Assembly: GCA_965207915.1 (NCBI GenBank)
Contig: OZ242304.1
Location: 1,054,001-1,118,000, forward strand
Reading direction: 5' to 3'
DNA length: 64,000 nucleotides
DNA from: VXNJ01 sp009840625
GTDB taxonomy: Bacteria > Chloroflexota > UBA11872 > VXNJ01
The position numbers and the translations under genes are program-made. The notes under the pieces are model-generated. The model was given only the letters and a program-made list of their open reading frames with translations. It was not told where the DNA came from and searched no databases. Positions 43,201 through 52,295 of this stretch are shown here, in pieces. The number at the start of each line of letters is the position of its first letter. Within the stretch, counting starts at the first letter, position 1.

Positions 43201-46200
43201 GTGCGATTTAGCGACGGGCGATTGGTTTACTCAGCTACCGATTTGGTGGGCTATCTGGAATGCGAATACCTCTCCCGACTCGACCGGGCGGTTGCCGCGG
43301 GGCTCATTGATCCACCTGCGGAAAACGACCCCGTGCTGGAACGAATCGCCAATCGTGGCGAGTTGCACGAGCGCCGATTCCTTGAAACGCTTTCAGAAAA
43401 CGGAGCTCATGTAACTGAGATCGAACTCGCCGGCGGGCTTGCCAGGGAGGAGAACCTGCGCGCCGGCCGCGAAGCCACCGTAGCGGCGATGCGGGCGGGC
43501 GCCGAGGTCATCTACCAGGCCGTACTGTACGACGGCCGCCGCCTTGGATTGGCAGACTTCCTGCAGCGGGTCGAAGTCGCCAGCGACCTAGGCGAATGGA
43601 GCTATGAGGTTTGGGACACCAAGCTAGCCCGCACCCCCAAGGCCTCGGCCGTCCTGCAACTCTGCTTTTACTCGGACTTGCTCGGGCAAATTCAGGGGAT
43701 TGAACCCAATTACATGTACTTGGCGCTGGGCGGGTTCGCGCGCGAGGAAGTCCGCTTCCGGGTCGCCGATTTCGCGGCCTACTACCGCCTCGTGGTCGGT
43801 TCATTCGAAGGGTTCCTGCAGGACGGCTCCGATGTTCCGCCGGCGTCGGTGCCCGATCCCGTCGCGCATTGCGACGTTTGCCGTTGGAGCATGAATTGCC
43901 AGCGGCGCTGGCGCGAATCCGACGATCTGGCTCTGGTAGCAAACCTGAGCACCCGGCACCGGCTGAGGATGCGGGATTCCGGCATAGAAACCCGCACGAG
44001 TCTTGCGCGGCTCACGGACGCCCAATTGTCGGAAATCGAGGAAATCGGCCTGCACTCCTTGCTGCGTGCCCGCGATCAGGCCGAGATTCAGGTCAGGGGC
44101 GATCGGGTCGGCAGGGTGATTTCGGACCGAATCGATCCGCCGATTGACCGCGACGGGGCGCTGCTGCAGGATCACGGCTTGCTGATGCTTCCGGAGCCGT
44201 CCCCCGGAGACCTCTTCGTCGATTTTGAGGGCGACCCGTTTTTCGAGTCGGTGGAATCCGACGGTATCGAATACCTATTCGGGGTCCTGGAGACCAGTGC
44301 CGGCGCCGAACCTTCGTTCCACGCCTTCTGGTCGATCGAACATGGCACGGTCACTACCACAGGCGAACGGCGTGCATTCGAGGATTTCATCGACCTAATC
44401 GTCGACCGGCTCGAGAAGAACCCCGATCTGCACGTCTATCACTACGCCCCCTACGAACCGAGCGCGGTAAAGCGACTGGCGGGGCGCCATAGCACCCGCG
44501 AAGAGGAGGTCGACCGCTTGCTGCGCGGGCGGGTGTTCGTCGATCTCTACCGGACCGTACGCCAAGGCGTACGCGCCTCGGTAGAGAGCTATTCGATCAA
44601 GCGATTGGAACCGCTGTACAGCTTTGAGCGAAGAGTCGATCTGCGCGAGGCCGGCCAGAGCATTGTCGAATTCGAGACTTGGCTTGAACTGGACAACGAG
44701 GACGCTGGCAGGGAACGCGAAATCCTCCGCCAGGCGATCCAGGACTACAACCGCGACGATTGCATTTCGACGCTCCAGCTGCGTGGCTTTCTGGAGGATC
44801 AACGTTCGCAACTGGAGGGCCAGTTGGGTCGGGAGCTTCCGCGTCCGGCAACTCCGCCGCCAGAAGAGACCACCGATTCGGAAGACCAACAGAATGTGAA
44901 TCGCCTGGTCAAGGCGCTGCTGGCGGGCCTGCCGACCGAACACTCGGAAATGGACTCCGATCAACGTGCCACGTGGCTACTGGCGCAGCTTCTCAACTGG
45001 CACCGACGCGAAGACAAGTCCTTCTGGTGGGAGTATTTCAGGCTGCGCGACGAACTCGACGACGCCGAGCGGGTGGCCGATTCTTCCGCGCTAGGCGCAC
45101 TCCGGCCGGCCGGTTCCTGGCCCGATCCCAGCCCCCGATCAAGGTCGACCATTTACGCTTTCAATTACCCGCCGCAAGAGCATTCGGTCAAGCCGGATTC
45201 GACTCCACACGACCCCTTGACCGGGAAACCCGTCGGCAAGGTCGTCGACATCGACGACCGCAGCGGCCAAATTCAGATCCGCCGCGCCAGCAACCGAACG
45301 CCACCACGACCCTCCTCCCTGATCCCTTTCGACTACGTCAATCCGGGACCCAAGCCGGAGAGGTTGCGGCAGCTGGCGGGCTGGGCTGTCGAGCACGGCC
45401 TGGGGGCGCCGAGCCCCGACAACCGAGCCGGGCGGGACCTCCTGCGACGCGTGCCGCCGCGGCTGGGCCTGGAACCGGGCCGACCATTGCTGACACCCGG
45501 GCAGGATCCGGCCGAGGCGGCGCGGAGCCTGGCGCTTGGCATGGAAGAGAGCTATCTGGCGATCCAAGGCCCGCCCGGATCGGGCAAGAGCACCGCCGGG
45601 GCGGAGATCATTCTCGAATTGGTTGAATCTGGGCAACGCGTAGGGGTCACCGCCAACAGCCACAAGGTCTTTTCCGAACTCATGTCAAAGGTCGCAGCGG
45701 CGGCCGCAAAACGCGGGCGAAGCATTCGAATGGGCCAACGCTCCGATGACCAGGTGATCCCTGAAGCCGACCAATTAAAGACCCAGGAGGCGGTTGAAAT
45801 CCTACGTGGTGACGCATATGACGTAGTCGGCGGAACGACTTGGCTCTGGGCCCGCGAGGACGTTGCTCGAACGGTAGACGTCCTGGTAATTGACGAAGCC
45901 GGCCAGATGTCGTTGGCCGATGCTTTGGCTGCCTCGAACTGCGCTAGGAACCTGGTACTGCTCGGGGATCCGCAGCAGTTGAACCAGCCTCTCAAGGGAG
46001 TTCACCCGCCCGGGGCCGAGCGGTCGGCGATGGGTCACATCCTCGATGGCGATCGGGTGATCGCCCCCGAACTCGGGGTGTTCCTCGACGGAACCTGGCG
46101 GCTGCACCCGAAGATCTGCCAATTCACCTCCGGAGTGTTCTACGAGGACCAGTTGCGCTCACGACCCGGCCGCGAAAACTGGCTGGTGGAGGGAACGGCA

Positions 46201-46743
46201 CCACTGTCGGGGACCGGAGTTCGGCTGGTGCCAGTGGAGCACGCGGGCAATTCGAATAACTCTGAAGAGGAGGTCCGCGAACTGGCCCGGATCGTCCAAA
46301 GCCTGCTTGCGGCCGGGCCACGCTGCCGCGATCCTTCCGGAGTCTTTCGCACCATCACAAGCGAGGACGTTTTGATAATCACGCCCTACAACGCCCAAGT
46401 TGCCGCGATTGCAAATTCGCTTCCCGGTGCGAGGGTAGGGACGGTGGACAAGTTCCAAGGCCAGGAAGCTCCGGTCTCGATCTACTCGATGGCCACCAGC
46501 AGCCCCGCCGACGCCCCGCGCGGGATGGAATTCCTCTACAGCCTCAACCGCCTTAACGTTGCAACCAGCCGGGCCCAGTGCTTGGCCGCTATCGTCGCCA
46601 ACCCTTCCCTGACCCGGGTCCAGTGCCGCACCCCGCGGCAGATGCGGCTTGCCAATGCGCTGGCTCGGTTCATCGAACTGGCCCGACCGGCGAACGGGTG
46701 TCCGACCGACGGCGCCCGCGTTGGTGCCAAACGCATTGGCTGA
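43201..46743 (+). CDS. RecB-like nuclease/RNase H-like exonuclease/SF1 helicase fusion (TM0106-like)
   Basis: Protein of 1180 residues. N-terminal TM0106-type RecB-like nuclease: YSATDLVGYLECEYL, GELHERRFL, LADFL and VWDTKLA (about 135), then clustered cysteines HCDVCRWSMNC (222-233), perhaps an Fe-S site with another Cys. Residues about 335-530 resemble a DEDD/RNase H-like exonuclease: DLFVDFEGD, YHYAPYE, YNRDDC. From about 785 comes a DNA2/Upf1-type SF1 helicase: Walker A GPPGSGKS, Walker B VLVIDEAGQ (about 897), GDPQQL and VDKFQGQE. GTG start. Such fusions are widespread and of unproven role; repair or defence by end-processing is likely. Confidence 0.85.
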   Translation: MRFSDGRLVYSATDLVGYLECEYLSRLDRAVAAGLIDPPAENDPVLERIANRGELHERRFLETLSENGAHVTEIELAGGLAREENLRAGREATVAAMRAGAEVIYQAVLYDGRRLGLADFLQRVEVASDLGEWSYEVWDTKLARTPKASAVLQLCFYSDLLGQIQGIEPNYMYLALGGFAREEVRFRVADFAAYYRLVVGSFEGFLQDGSDVPPASVPDPVAHCDVCRWSMNCQRRWRESDDLALVANLSTRHRLRMRDSGIETRTSLARLTDAQLSEIEEIGLHSLLRARDQAEIQVRGDRVGRVISDRIDPPIDRDGALLQDHGLLMLPEPSPGDLFVDFEGDPFFESVESDGIEYLFGVLETSAGAEPSFHAFWSIEHGTVTTTGERRAFEDFIDLIVDRLEKNPDLHVYHYAPYEPSAVKRLAGRHSTREEEVDRLLRGRVFVDLYRTVRQGVRASVESYSIKRLEPLYSFERRVDLREAGQSIVEFETWLELDNEDAGREREILRQAIQDYNRDDCISTLQLRGFLEDQRSQLEGQLGRELPRPATPPPEETTDSEDQQNVNRLVKALLAGLPTEHSEMDSDQRATWLLAQLLNWHRREDKSFWWEYFRLRDELDDAERVADSSALGALRPAGSWPDPSPRSRSTIYAFNYPPQEHSVKPDSTPHDPLTGKPVGKVVDIDDRSGQIQIRRASNRTPPRPSSLIPFDYVNPGPKPERLRQLAGWAVEHGLGAPSPDNRAGRDLLRRVPPRLGLEPGRPLLTPGQDPAEAARSLALGMEESYLAIQGPPGSGKSTAGAEIILELVESGQRVGVTANSHKVFSELMSKVAAAAAKRGRSIRMGQRSDDQVIPEADQLKTQEAVEILRGDAYDVVGGTTWLWAREDVARTVDVLVIDEAGQMSLADALAASNCARNLVLLGDPQQLNQPLKGVHPPGAERSAMGHILDGDRVIAPELGVFLDGTWRLHPKICQFTSGVFYEDQLRSRPGRENWLVEGTAPLSGTGVRLVPVEHAGNSNNSEEEVRELARIVQSLLAAGPRCRDPSGVFRTITSEDVLIITPYNAQVAAIANSLPGARVGTVDKFQGQEAPVSIYSMATSSPADAPRGMEFLYSLNRLNVATSRAQCLAAIVANPSLTRVQCRTPRQMRLANALARFIELARPANGCPTDGARVGAKRIG

Positions 46744-47623
46744 ATTGGGCATTCATGCCCTGCTGTGCGGCCTGGCCGCAAAGTTCGACCCCCGTGTCAG
46801 CATCCGCGCCCTGCGAATTGCCCAGGAAGGAGACTCCCGCCGCCTGGACGCAATGCTCAAGTCAAATCCGGAGTTGGCACGCGCTCGGATTCGCGGCAAC
46901 ACCATCCTCGAATGGTTGACCCAACCCGGGTTCGCGCCCCCGCACCCACGGGTCGTTGAAGTACTGATTGAGGCCGGCGCCGAACTCGATCGCGCGTTGA
47001 ATCTGGCCGGATGCTGGAATCTGCCGGAGCTTTGCGAGCAGTTGCTCGCGGCCGGCGCGGACCCCGCCGCCCGGGCCGACGCCGGAATTACTCCGCTCGA
47101 ATCGGCGGCGATGCACAGCTCCAAAGAAGCCGCCGACGTGTTGGTCGGTCATGGACTACACAGGCCCTCGCTTTGGCTGGCGGCGGCTTCCGGACAACTG
47201 CAAGCGGTTCGCGATTGGTTGTCTCCGGGCCTCACCCTTCACCGCGACCCCGGACCCTACCGGCCCAACTGGGCCGATGTGGGTCGACCGGCGGGAGAGC
47301 CCAGTACTGCCAATGTAGGCGAAATCATCGGCGAAGCCTTCGTTTTCGCCGCCTTGAACGATCGGCGCAGCGTGGTCGAACACCTGCTCCAAATCGGCGT
47401 CGACGTCGACTCCCGCCCCTACCGCAACACCACGGCGCTGCACTTTGCCATCCAATTCCACCGCCATGAAATGGTCAGCTTCCTGCTGGAAAGAAAAGCG
47501 AGCGTTTCGATCCGGGACGATGTATTCGGCGCCGAAGCCAAAGACTGGGCCGAAGCCTGCCGCGACGGCAGCCCGGCCTCGGGCGAGATCCTCAGGCTGC
47601 TCGAAGCTGCCGGCAGCGATTGA
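46724..47623 (+). CDS. Ankyrin-repeat protein
   Basis: Protein of about 299 residues made of degenerate ankyrin repeats: VVEVLIEAGAELDRAL, LCEQLLAAGADPAARADAGITPLESAA, VVEHLLQIGVDVDSRPYRNTTALHFAI and MVSFLLERKASVSIRD. No signal peptide or catalytic domain. The frame is open to 46649, inside the helicase gene; I choose the GTG at 46724, which overlaps the helicase end by 20 bases, so the two are probably co-transcribed. Ankyrin proteins mediate protein contacts; a partner role for the helicase is inference. An internal start cannot be excluded. Confidence 0.75.
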   Translation: MPNALAELGIHALLCGLAAKFDPRVSIRALRIAQEGDSRRLDAMLKSNPELARARIRGNTILEWLTQPGFAPPHPRVVEVLIEAGAELDRALNLAGCWNLPELCEQLLAAGADPAARADAGITPLESAAMHSSKEAADVLVGHGLHRPSLWLAAASGQLQAVRDWLSPGLTLHRDPGPYRPNWADVGRPAGEPSTANVGEIIGEAFVFAALNDRRSVVEHLLQIGVDVDSRPYRNTTALHFAIQFHRHEMVSFLLERKASVSIRDDVFGAEAKDWAEACRDGSPASGEILRLLEAAGSD

Positions 47624-47678
47624 TCAGGGTGCCGATCGGCGGCCTGAGCGGCAATCAAGCTCAAAGGGTTGCAGGCTC

Positions 47679-48620
47679 CTACTCCCGTCCGTCGTAAATC
47701 CGCGCCACGGCCCCGGCGACGAATTCATTGAAATTGCGCAGCAGTACTTGGTTTCCTACCCCGCCGGGGGGATCAAGAATCCAGGCCAGTGGATTGGGAA
47801 GCGGCCGCGCGGCCGCGGCCAGTTCCCAGAACGGAAGGTTTGCGACCGCCCCGGCACCGGCCTCATAGCGGCGCAGAAATATGTCGGCGGCCGCCCTGAT
47901 CCCGCGCAGGTGCATCTCCATCCGAAAGTTGCCGACGTCCAGCGCCCGGTCTCCCACCGCGGCCCCGTCCCAGTCGACGATTGCCGTGATCCGACCCCGA
48001 TTCCACAGAACGTTTCCGGGCCAGAAGTCCATGTGCAGAAAAGCCGGCCGGGTGCTTTCGAGCTCGGGTCTGAACTTTTCGATTGCGCCGTAGATCTGCT
48101 CCGCGAGCGGATGGCGGGCGTTGTCGGTGGGCCAGCGACCGCTGAGGAAGTAGAGCCCGATCTCTTCCCCGTCATAAAGATCGGCCCTGTCGTCGGCCGA
48201 GGGGGTGATGTCGTGAATCGCCAGCAAAGCATCCGCCATTGCCTCGGCCCAGGCCGCAACGTTTTTCGGGCGCATCACCTGGGCGCCTTCGACGAATCCG
48301 GTTACCAATCCGGGCACCCCCAACGCGCAGCCGGAGGCGTCAAGCAGCAGCGGCTCCGGGACCGGGATTCCGTGCCGGTGGGCAACACTTAGTCCCCGGA
48401 ACTCGGCCGTCGCCCGTTTGGAGTCAAGCGAATCGGTCAATTGCTTGATAACCAGGGAAATCTGGTGGCCCCGCGGCGAAACCGCTCTGACTACGTGGAC
48501 CTTGTTCGTGTATGCCGCCCCGGCCGGGTCCGCCGAAGCAAATCGAAGACCGGGTGCGACCCGGTCCAGTAGCGGCTGAACGACTGCTAAGTCCAGTGGT
48601 CTGGGGCGCCCCGCTTTCAA
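47679..48620 (-). CDS. Aminoglycoside phosphotransferase-family kinase
   Basis: APH/choline-kinase-like phosphotransferase of 313 residues. The catalytic loop HMDFWPGNVLWN (about residue 195) contains the HxDxxxxN motif and IVDWDGA carries the metal-binding Asp. The N-terminal lobe shows VHVVRAV and the HGIPVPEPLLLD hinge region. Substrates in the family are aminoglycosides, choline, homoserine, sugars and others; no resistance-specific signature is visible, so a metabolic kinase is more likely. It is convergent with the ankyrin gene. Confidence 0.82.
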   Translation of the reverse strand: MKAGRPRPLDLAVVQPLLDRVAPGLRFASADPAGAAYTNKVHVVRAVSPRGHQISLVIKQLTDSLDSKRATAEFRGLSVAHRHGIPVPEPLLLDASGCALGVPGLVTGFVEGAQVMRPKNVAAWAEAMADALLAIHDITPSADDRADLYDGEEIGLYFLSGRWPTDNARHPLAEQIYGAIEKFRPELESTRPAFLHMDFWPGNVLWNRGRITAIVDWDGAAVGDRALDVGNFRMEMHLRGIRAAADIFLRRYEAGAGAVANLPFWELAAAARPLPNPLAWILDPPGGVGNQVLLRNFNEFVAGAVARIYDGRE

Positions 48621-48736
48621 TTCCAGCAGCCGACCTTCCTCGCCGGGTTTTCATTTGCACGACGGCCATCCCACGATAGCGCCGCATAGACTGCCCGGGG
48701 ATTGGCCCCAATTGAAATCGCATAGGAATCGCCGTA

Positions 48737-49864
48737 ATGGCTGAGCGTCGAACCGGATGGGTCTATCACGAGTCCTACCTGTGGCATGACACCGGCCGCT
48801 GGCAGGCGCTGGGACCCGAGCACGGGCGCTGGCTGCAGGCCTGGGAACACTACGAAAACCCCGATACGAAGCGACGCTTCAACAACCTCCTGGAAGTTTC
48901 GGGTTTCTCCGAGGAACTGGTCCGGCTAAAACCGGAGCCGGCCACTATCGAACAGGTGATGCGGTTTCATTCGCGCGACCACGTCGAACGGGTGCGGAAA
49001 CTCTCGGCCGCGCGCGGCGGCGATGCCGGCATAGGCGCCGAGTTCTCAAGCGGCGGATTCGAGATCGCGCTGCTTTCCGCCGGCGGAACGATCAGGGCGG
49101 TAGACGCCGTGCTCGACGGCGAGGTGGACAACGCCTACGCGCTGGTGCGTCCGCCCGGTCATCACGCCGAGCGCGACCAGGGCATGGGTTTTTGCATCTT
49201 CGGCAATGTCGCGATCGCGGCCATGCACGCCCTGTCCGAGCGCGGATTGAGCAGGATCGCGACCCTGGACTGGGATGTCCACCACGGGAACGGCACGCAG
49301 CAGGCTTTTTACGATCGCAACGACGTTCTGACGATGTCGATTCACCAGGATGAGTGCTTCCCGCGCGACAGCGGCACCATCGGCGAACAGGGCGAAGGCG
49401 ACGGCGACGGCTTCAACATCAACATTCCCCTGCCGCCGGGCAGCGGGCACGGAGCCTATACCGAAACAATCCGCCAGATCGTGGTCCCGGCCTTGCGGGC
49501 TTATAAGCCGGACCTGATCATCGTGCCGTCCGGGTTCGACGCCAGCAATTTCGACCCGCTGGCACGGATGATGGCGCACTCGGACACCTTCCGGGCAATG
49601 ACGCGAATGCTGCTGGAGGCCGCCGACGAACTTTGTTCAGGGCGACTAGTTATGAGCCACGAAGGCGGCTACAGTCCGATCTACGTCCCGTTTTGCGGAC
49701 TTGCCGTCATGGAAGAACTAAGCGGCAAGAAATCGATCGCCGGCGACCCCTTCGCAACCCACATCGCAACCGGAGGAGGGCAGGACCTGCAGCCGCACCA
49801 ACAGGCCGCCTTGCACAACGTATTCCCATCGGTTGAACGGCTGCGAGAACTCGAAAGTAGCTAG
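48737..49864 (+). CDS. Histone deacetylase-family amidohydrolase
   Basis: Zinc-dependent deacetylase of the arginase/HDAC fold, 375 residues, cytoplasmic. RPPGHHAERDQGMGFCIFGN (about residue 137) is the active-site block with the paired histidines; DWDVHHGNGTQ (about 177) supplies the zinc ligands, and PSGFDAS plus SHEGGY complete the pocket. Bacterial members act on acetylpolyamines or acetylated small amides (acetylpolyamine amidohydrolase, AcuC). Nearby phosphotransferases and a class III aminotransferase fit amine metabolism, but this is inference. The start ATG lies divergent to the phosphotransferase gene. Confidence 0.92.
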   Translation: MAERRTGWVYHESYLWHDTGRWQALGPEHGRWLQAWEHYENPDTKRRFNNLLEVSGFSEELVRLKPEPATIEQVMRFHSRDHVERVRKLSAARGGDAGIGAEFSSGGFEIALLSAGGTIRAVDAVLDGEVDNAYALVRPPGHHAERDQGMGFCIFGNVAIAAMHALSERGLSRIATLDWDVHHGNGTQQAFYDRNDVLTMSIHQDECFPRDSGTIGEQGEGDGDGFNINIPLPPGSGHGAYTETIRQIVVPALRAYKPDLIIVPSGFDASNFDPLARMMAHSDTFRAMTRMLLEAADELCSGRLVMSHEGGYSPIYVPFCGLAVMEELSGKKSIAGDPFATHIATGGGQDLQPHQQAALHNVFPSVERLRELESS

Positions 49865-49872
49865 GCGCAATT

Positions 49873-49905
49873 CCGGCGTTCGGAGTCATTCCCTCCGGAC
49901 GTTGG
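49873..49905. terminator. Hairpin between convergent genes
   Basis: A 13-bp stem (CCGGCGTTCGGAG with CTCCGGACGTTGG, counting three G-U pairs) closes a seven-base loop TCATTCC. It lies in the 69-bp gap between two convergent stops and could end transcription from both sides, though no T-run follows. Confidence 0.4.
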
Positions 49906-49933
49906 CGTCGCGTCGGGACCGTTGAATCTCGGG

Positions 49934-50935
49934 TTAGAAACCGAACGCCACGGCTTTTGCGCAGGCATCGTCGATCAACTGCGGCACCGTCCCGCGGCGG
50001 CCGAGATCGGGGCGTTCCCATCGCCAGCCGATCGAAACCAGGCTCCTGATCAGCAGGAAAAGCGGAAGCAGCGAAAGCGCCTCGTCGCTCAGCGGTCGCA
50101 AGGCCCGGTATCCGGATACCAAGGCTTGCAGGATCGATTCAAAGTACGGTTCCTCCTCAAACACGCATAGCGCCACCGCCAACTCGTATTGGTGCCAGCC
50201 AAATCCGGCGTCGTCGAAATCGATCACGTGCAGGCCGCCGGAATCGGTAACCACGAAATTCTTAGGGTGAAGGTCGGCGTGAATCATCGAATAAATTTCG
50301 GGACCCTTGCCGTAGTCGCCGAGGAGGGATTCGATCCCCTCGCGGGCGCGGAGAAGGACCGCCCGCTGCCGCGGCCGAAGAATTGGCACGTCCCAGAATC
50401 GGCCCCAAAACGGGGTCTCGCCGACAAATCCGGGCACGTCGAAATCGTGACGAGCGAATCCCGGCGGCAGGGACCAGGCGCTGGCCTGGTTGTGGATCCT
50501 TGCGGCGGTGCGGCCGATTTGCTCAAAGCGGGTCGCGATCCGATCGGGGTCGGATTCGAGCTCGATCTCGTCATCCAGGATCTGGCCTTCGATCCAATCG
50601 ATCAGGCCGACGAACCGCGAGGACTCCCCGTCGGGCGTGGGGATTTCCGCGTAGGCACGACCGTCCAGGGTCGGGCGGCCGACCGACACGCTGATTCCGG
50701 CATCGACGAGTGCCTGTGCCCACTTCAACTCGGATTCAAGTTCTTTCAGCGAGTGGTATCCAGGGCGGTGAATGCGCAGCACGTACGCCCGCGAATCCGG
50801 CATCTCCACCCGAAACACGCAGTTCTCGGCGTTGGCGACCAGTTCAATGCGGGCGGGTTTGAGTCCCCAGTAGGGCAACGCGCGTTCGGCTATAAGGTGA
50901 AATTCGGCCGCGCTGAGGTTGGTCGGTTCCGGCAA
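49934..50935 (-). CDS. Phosphotransferase (APH family, hydroxylysine/ethanolamine-kinase-like context)
   Basis: APH-type kinase. Catalytic HADLHPKNFVV (about residue 218) and HVIDFDDAGFGW give the HxDxxxxN and metal motifs. The frame is open to an ATG at 51004, but this would overlap the preceding gene by 65 bases and add a low-complexity stretch, so I take TTG 50935, five bases after that gene's stop; 333 residues. It directly follows a class III aminotransferase-fold gene. In other organisms such kinases phosphorylate hydroxylysine, ethanolamine or related amino alcohols and a class III phospholyase then removes the phosphate; the pairing here suggests the same scheme. Confidence 0.8.
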   Translation of the reverse strand: MPEPTNLSAAEFHLIAERALPYWGLKPARIELVANAENCVFRVEMPDSRAYVLRIHRPGYHSLKELESELKWAQALVDAGISVSVGRPTLDGRAYAEIPTPDGESSRFVGLIDWIEGQILDDEIELESDPDRIATRFEQIGRTAARIHNQASAWSLPPGFARHDFDVPGFVGETPFWGRFWDVPILRPRQRAVLLRAREGIESLLGDYGKGPEIYSMIHADLHPKNFVVTDSGGLHVIDFDDAGFGWHQYELAVALCVFEEEPYFESILQALVSGYRALRPLSDEALSLLPLFLLIRSLVSIGWRWERPDLGRRGTVPQLIDDACAKAVAFGF

Positions 50936-50939
50936 GTGC

Positions 50940-52223
50940 TCAGGTCGGCTTGCTGACGGCGGCCGCGAACCCCTCCAGAAAAAGGTCGGCGTGTTCGCGC
51001 TCAAACACCAGCGGGGGTCGAACCTTCAGCACGTTGCCGTGCTGTCCGGATCGTCCCATCAGAAAACCGGACCGGCGCAGCCGATTCATGATTTCCTCGG
51101 CCCCGTCTGGATCAGGGTCCTTGCTACCTCGGTCCTTGACCCATTCGATTCCAACAAACAGACCGTGGCCGCGCACCTCGGCGATAGCCGGGCAGTCCCT
51201 GCCGATGGCGCGCAGCCGCTCTCGCAGATAAGATCCGATCTCGGCGACGCTGGCGGTAAGGTCACGCTCCTCGATTTCGTCGATCACCGCCTGTCCGACC
51301 GCGGCCTGTAGGGGGCTTGAAGCGAACGTGTTGAAATAGCGCGTCTTGGATCGGAATGCGTTGACCAATTCGCCGGAGGCGGCCACGCCGGCAAGCGGCA
51401 GGCCATTCCCCATCGGTTTGCCCATCACCGCGACATCGGGAACAAAGCCCGAAGTCTGATAGCCCCACCAGTGGCCGGTGCGCGCGAACCCCGCCTGCAC
51501 CTCATCACAGATCAGAAGTCCGCCGGCGGCCCTAACCAATTCGGCCGCCCGGAGCATGAATCGGGGCGGAATGTCGGGCAGACCCTCGTTGGCCAGGATC
51601 GGACAGAACAGCGCCCCGGCAAACGGCACTCCATCGGCGGCAAACCCCTCAATCTGCTCCTGCAGCAGTTCGAGATAGGCATCGGTCAACGCATCGTCGG
51701 CCAGACCATCACGGACCGGCCGGTAGCGCTGCGGTGTCGGAATCGAGCGGTATTCGGGGTTTTCCTGTTTGCGCAACCGGGTCAGCTTGCGCACCTCGGT
51801 GGAGTTGCCGTGATAGGCGGCGTCAGTGCAGACCAGGCCCTTGCCGCCGGTCGCGGCGCGCGCCATCTGGATCGCTACCTCGTTGGCCTCGGTCCCGCTG
51901 CAGGTGAACACCACCGTCGTGATCGGATCGGCGTGCAACCCGGTCAGGCGCTCAGCGTAATCGAGGACGCCCTCGTGCAGGTAGCGCGAGTGGACGTTGA
52001 GGGTTTCCGTCTGGCGTCGCATCGCATTTACGACACGGGGATTGGCGTGCCCCACGCAGGGCACGTTGTTGTAGACGTCGAGGTAGCGCCGCCCATCGGC
52101 GTCATATAGCCAGACACCCTCTCCACGCACGATGTGGACCGGATCCCGGTAAAACGTGGTGACGCCGGTGCCAAGCAGCAATTCGCGGCGAGCCAGCATT
52201 TCGGTGGTAGATCGCTTACTCAT
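50940..52223 (-). CDS. Class III aminotransferase-fold PLP enzyme, possibly a phospholyase
   Basis: PLP enzyme of 427 residues, fold type I, class III. The Schiff-base lysine is in VMGKPMGNG (about 268); LLICDEVQAGFARTG precedes it and TCSGTEANEVAIQMARA is the cofactor phosphate site. The segment GMGRSG-like FLMGRSGQHGNVLKVRPPL at the C-terminus and the length fit the AGXT2L-type subgroup, which includes ethanolamine-phosphate and phosphohydroxylysine phospholyases, as well as true omega-aminotransferases. The next gene is a kinase of the type that would supply a phosphorylated amino alcohol, which favours a phospholyase role. Experimental activity unknown. Confidence 0.87.
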   Translation of the reverse strand: MSKRSTTEMLARRELLLGTGVTTFYRDPVHIVRGEGVWLYDADGRRYLDVYNNVPCVGHANPRVVNAMRRQTETLNVHSRYLHEGVLDYAERLTGLHADPITTVVFTCSGTEANEVAIQMARAATGGKGLVCTDAAYHGNSTEVRKLTRLRKQENPEYRSIPTPQRYRPVRDGLADDALTDAYLELLQEQIEGFAADGVPFAGALFCPILANEGLPDIPPRFMLRAAELVRAAGGLLICDEVQAGFARTGHWWGYQTSGFVPDVAVMGKPMGNGLPLAGVAASGELVNAFRSKTRYFNTFASSPLQAAVGQAVIDEIEERDLTASVAEIGSYLRERLRAIGRDCPAIAEVRGHGLFVGIEWVKDRGSKDPDPDGAEEIMNRLRRSGFLMGRSGQHGNVLKVRPPLVFEREHADLFLEGFAAAVSKPT

Positions 52224-52295
52224 AAACAGCCATGGTCGGAAAAAATCCCGCTCGGGTCCCTTGCAAACCTACGTGCGCCGGCGCCGGGAATCCGG

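Noticed and set aside
47679..48620. Possible aminoglycoside resistance gene
   Set aside because: The APH fold is shared by many metabolic kinases and no resistance-specific context or signature is visible.
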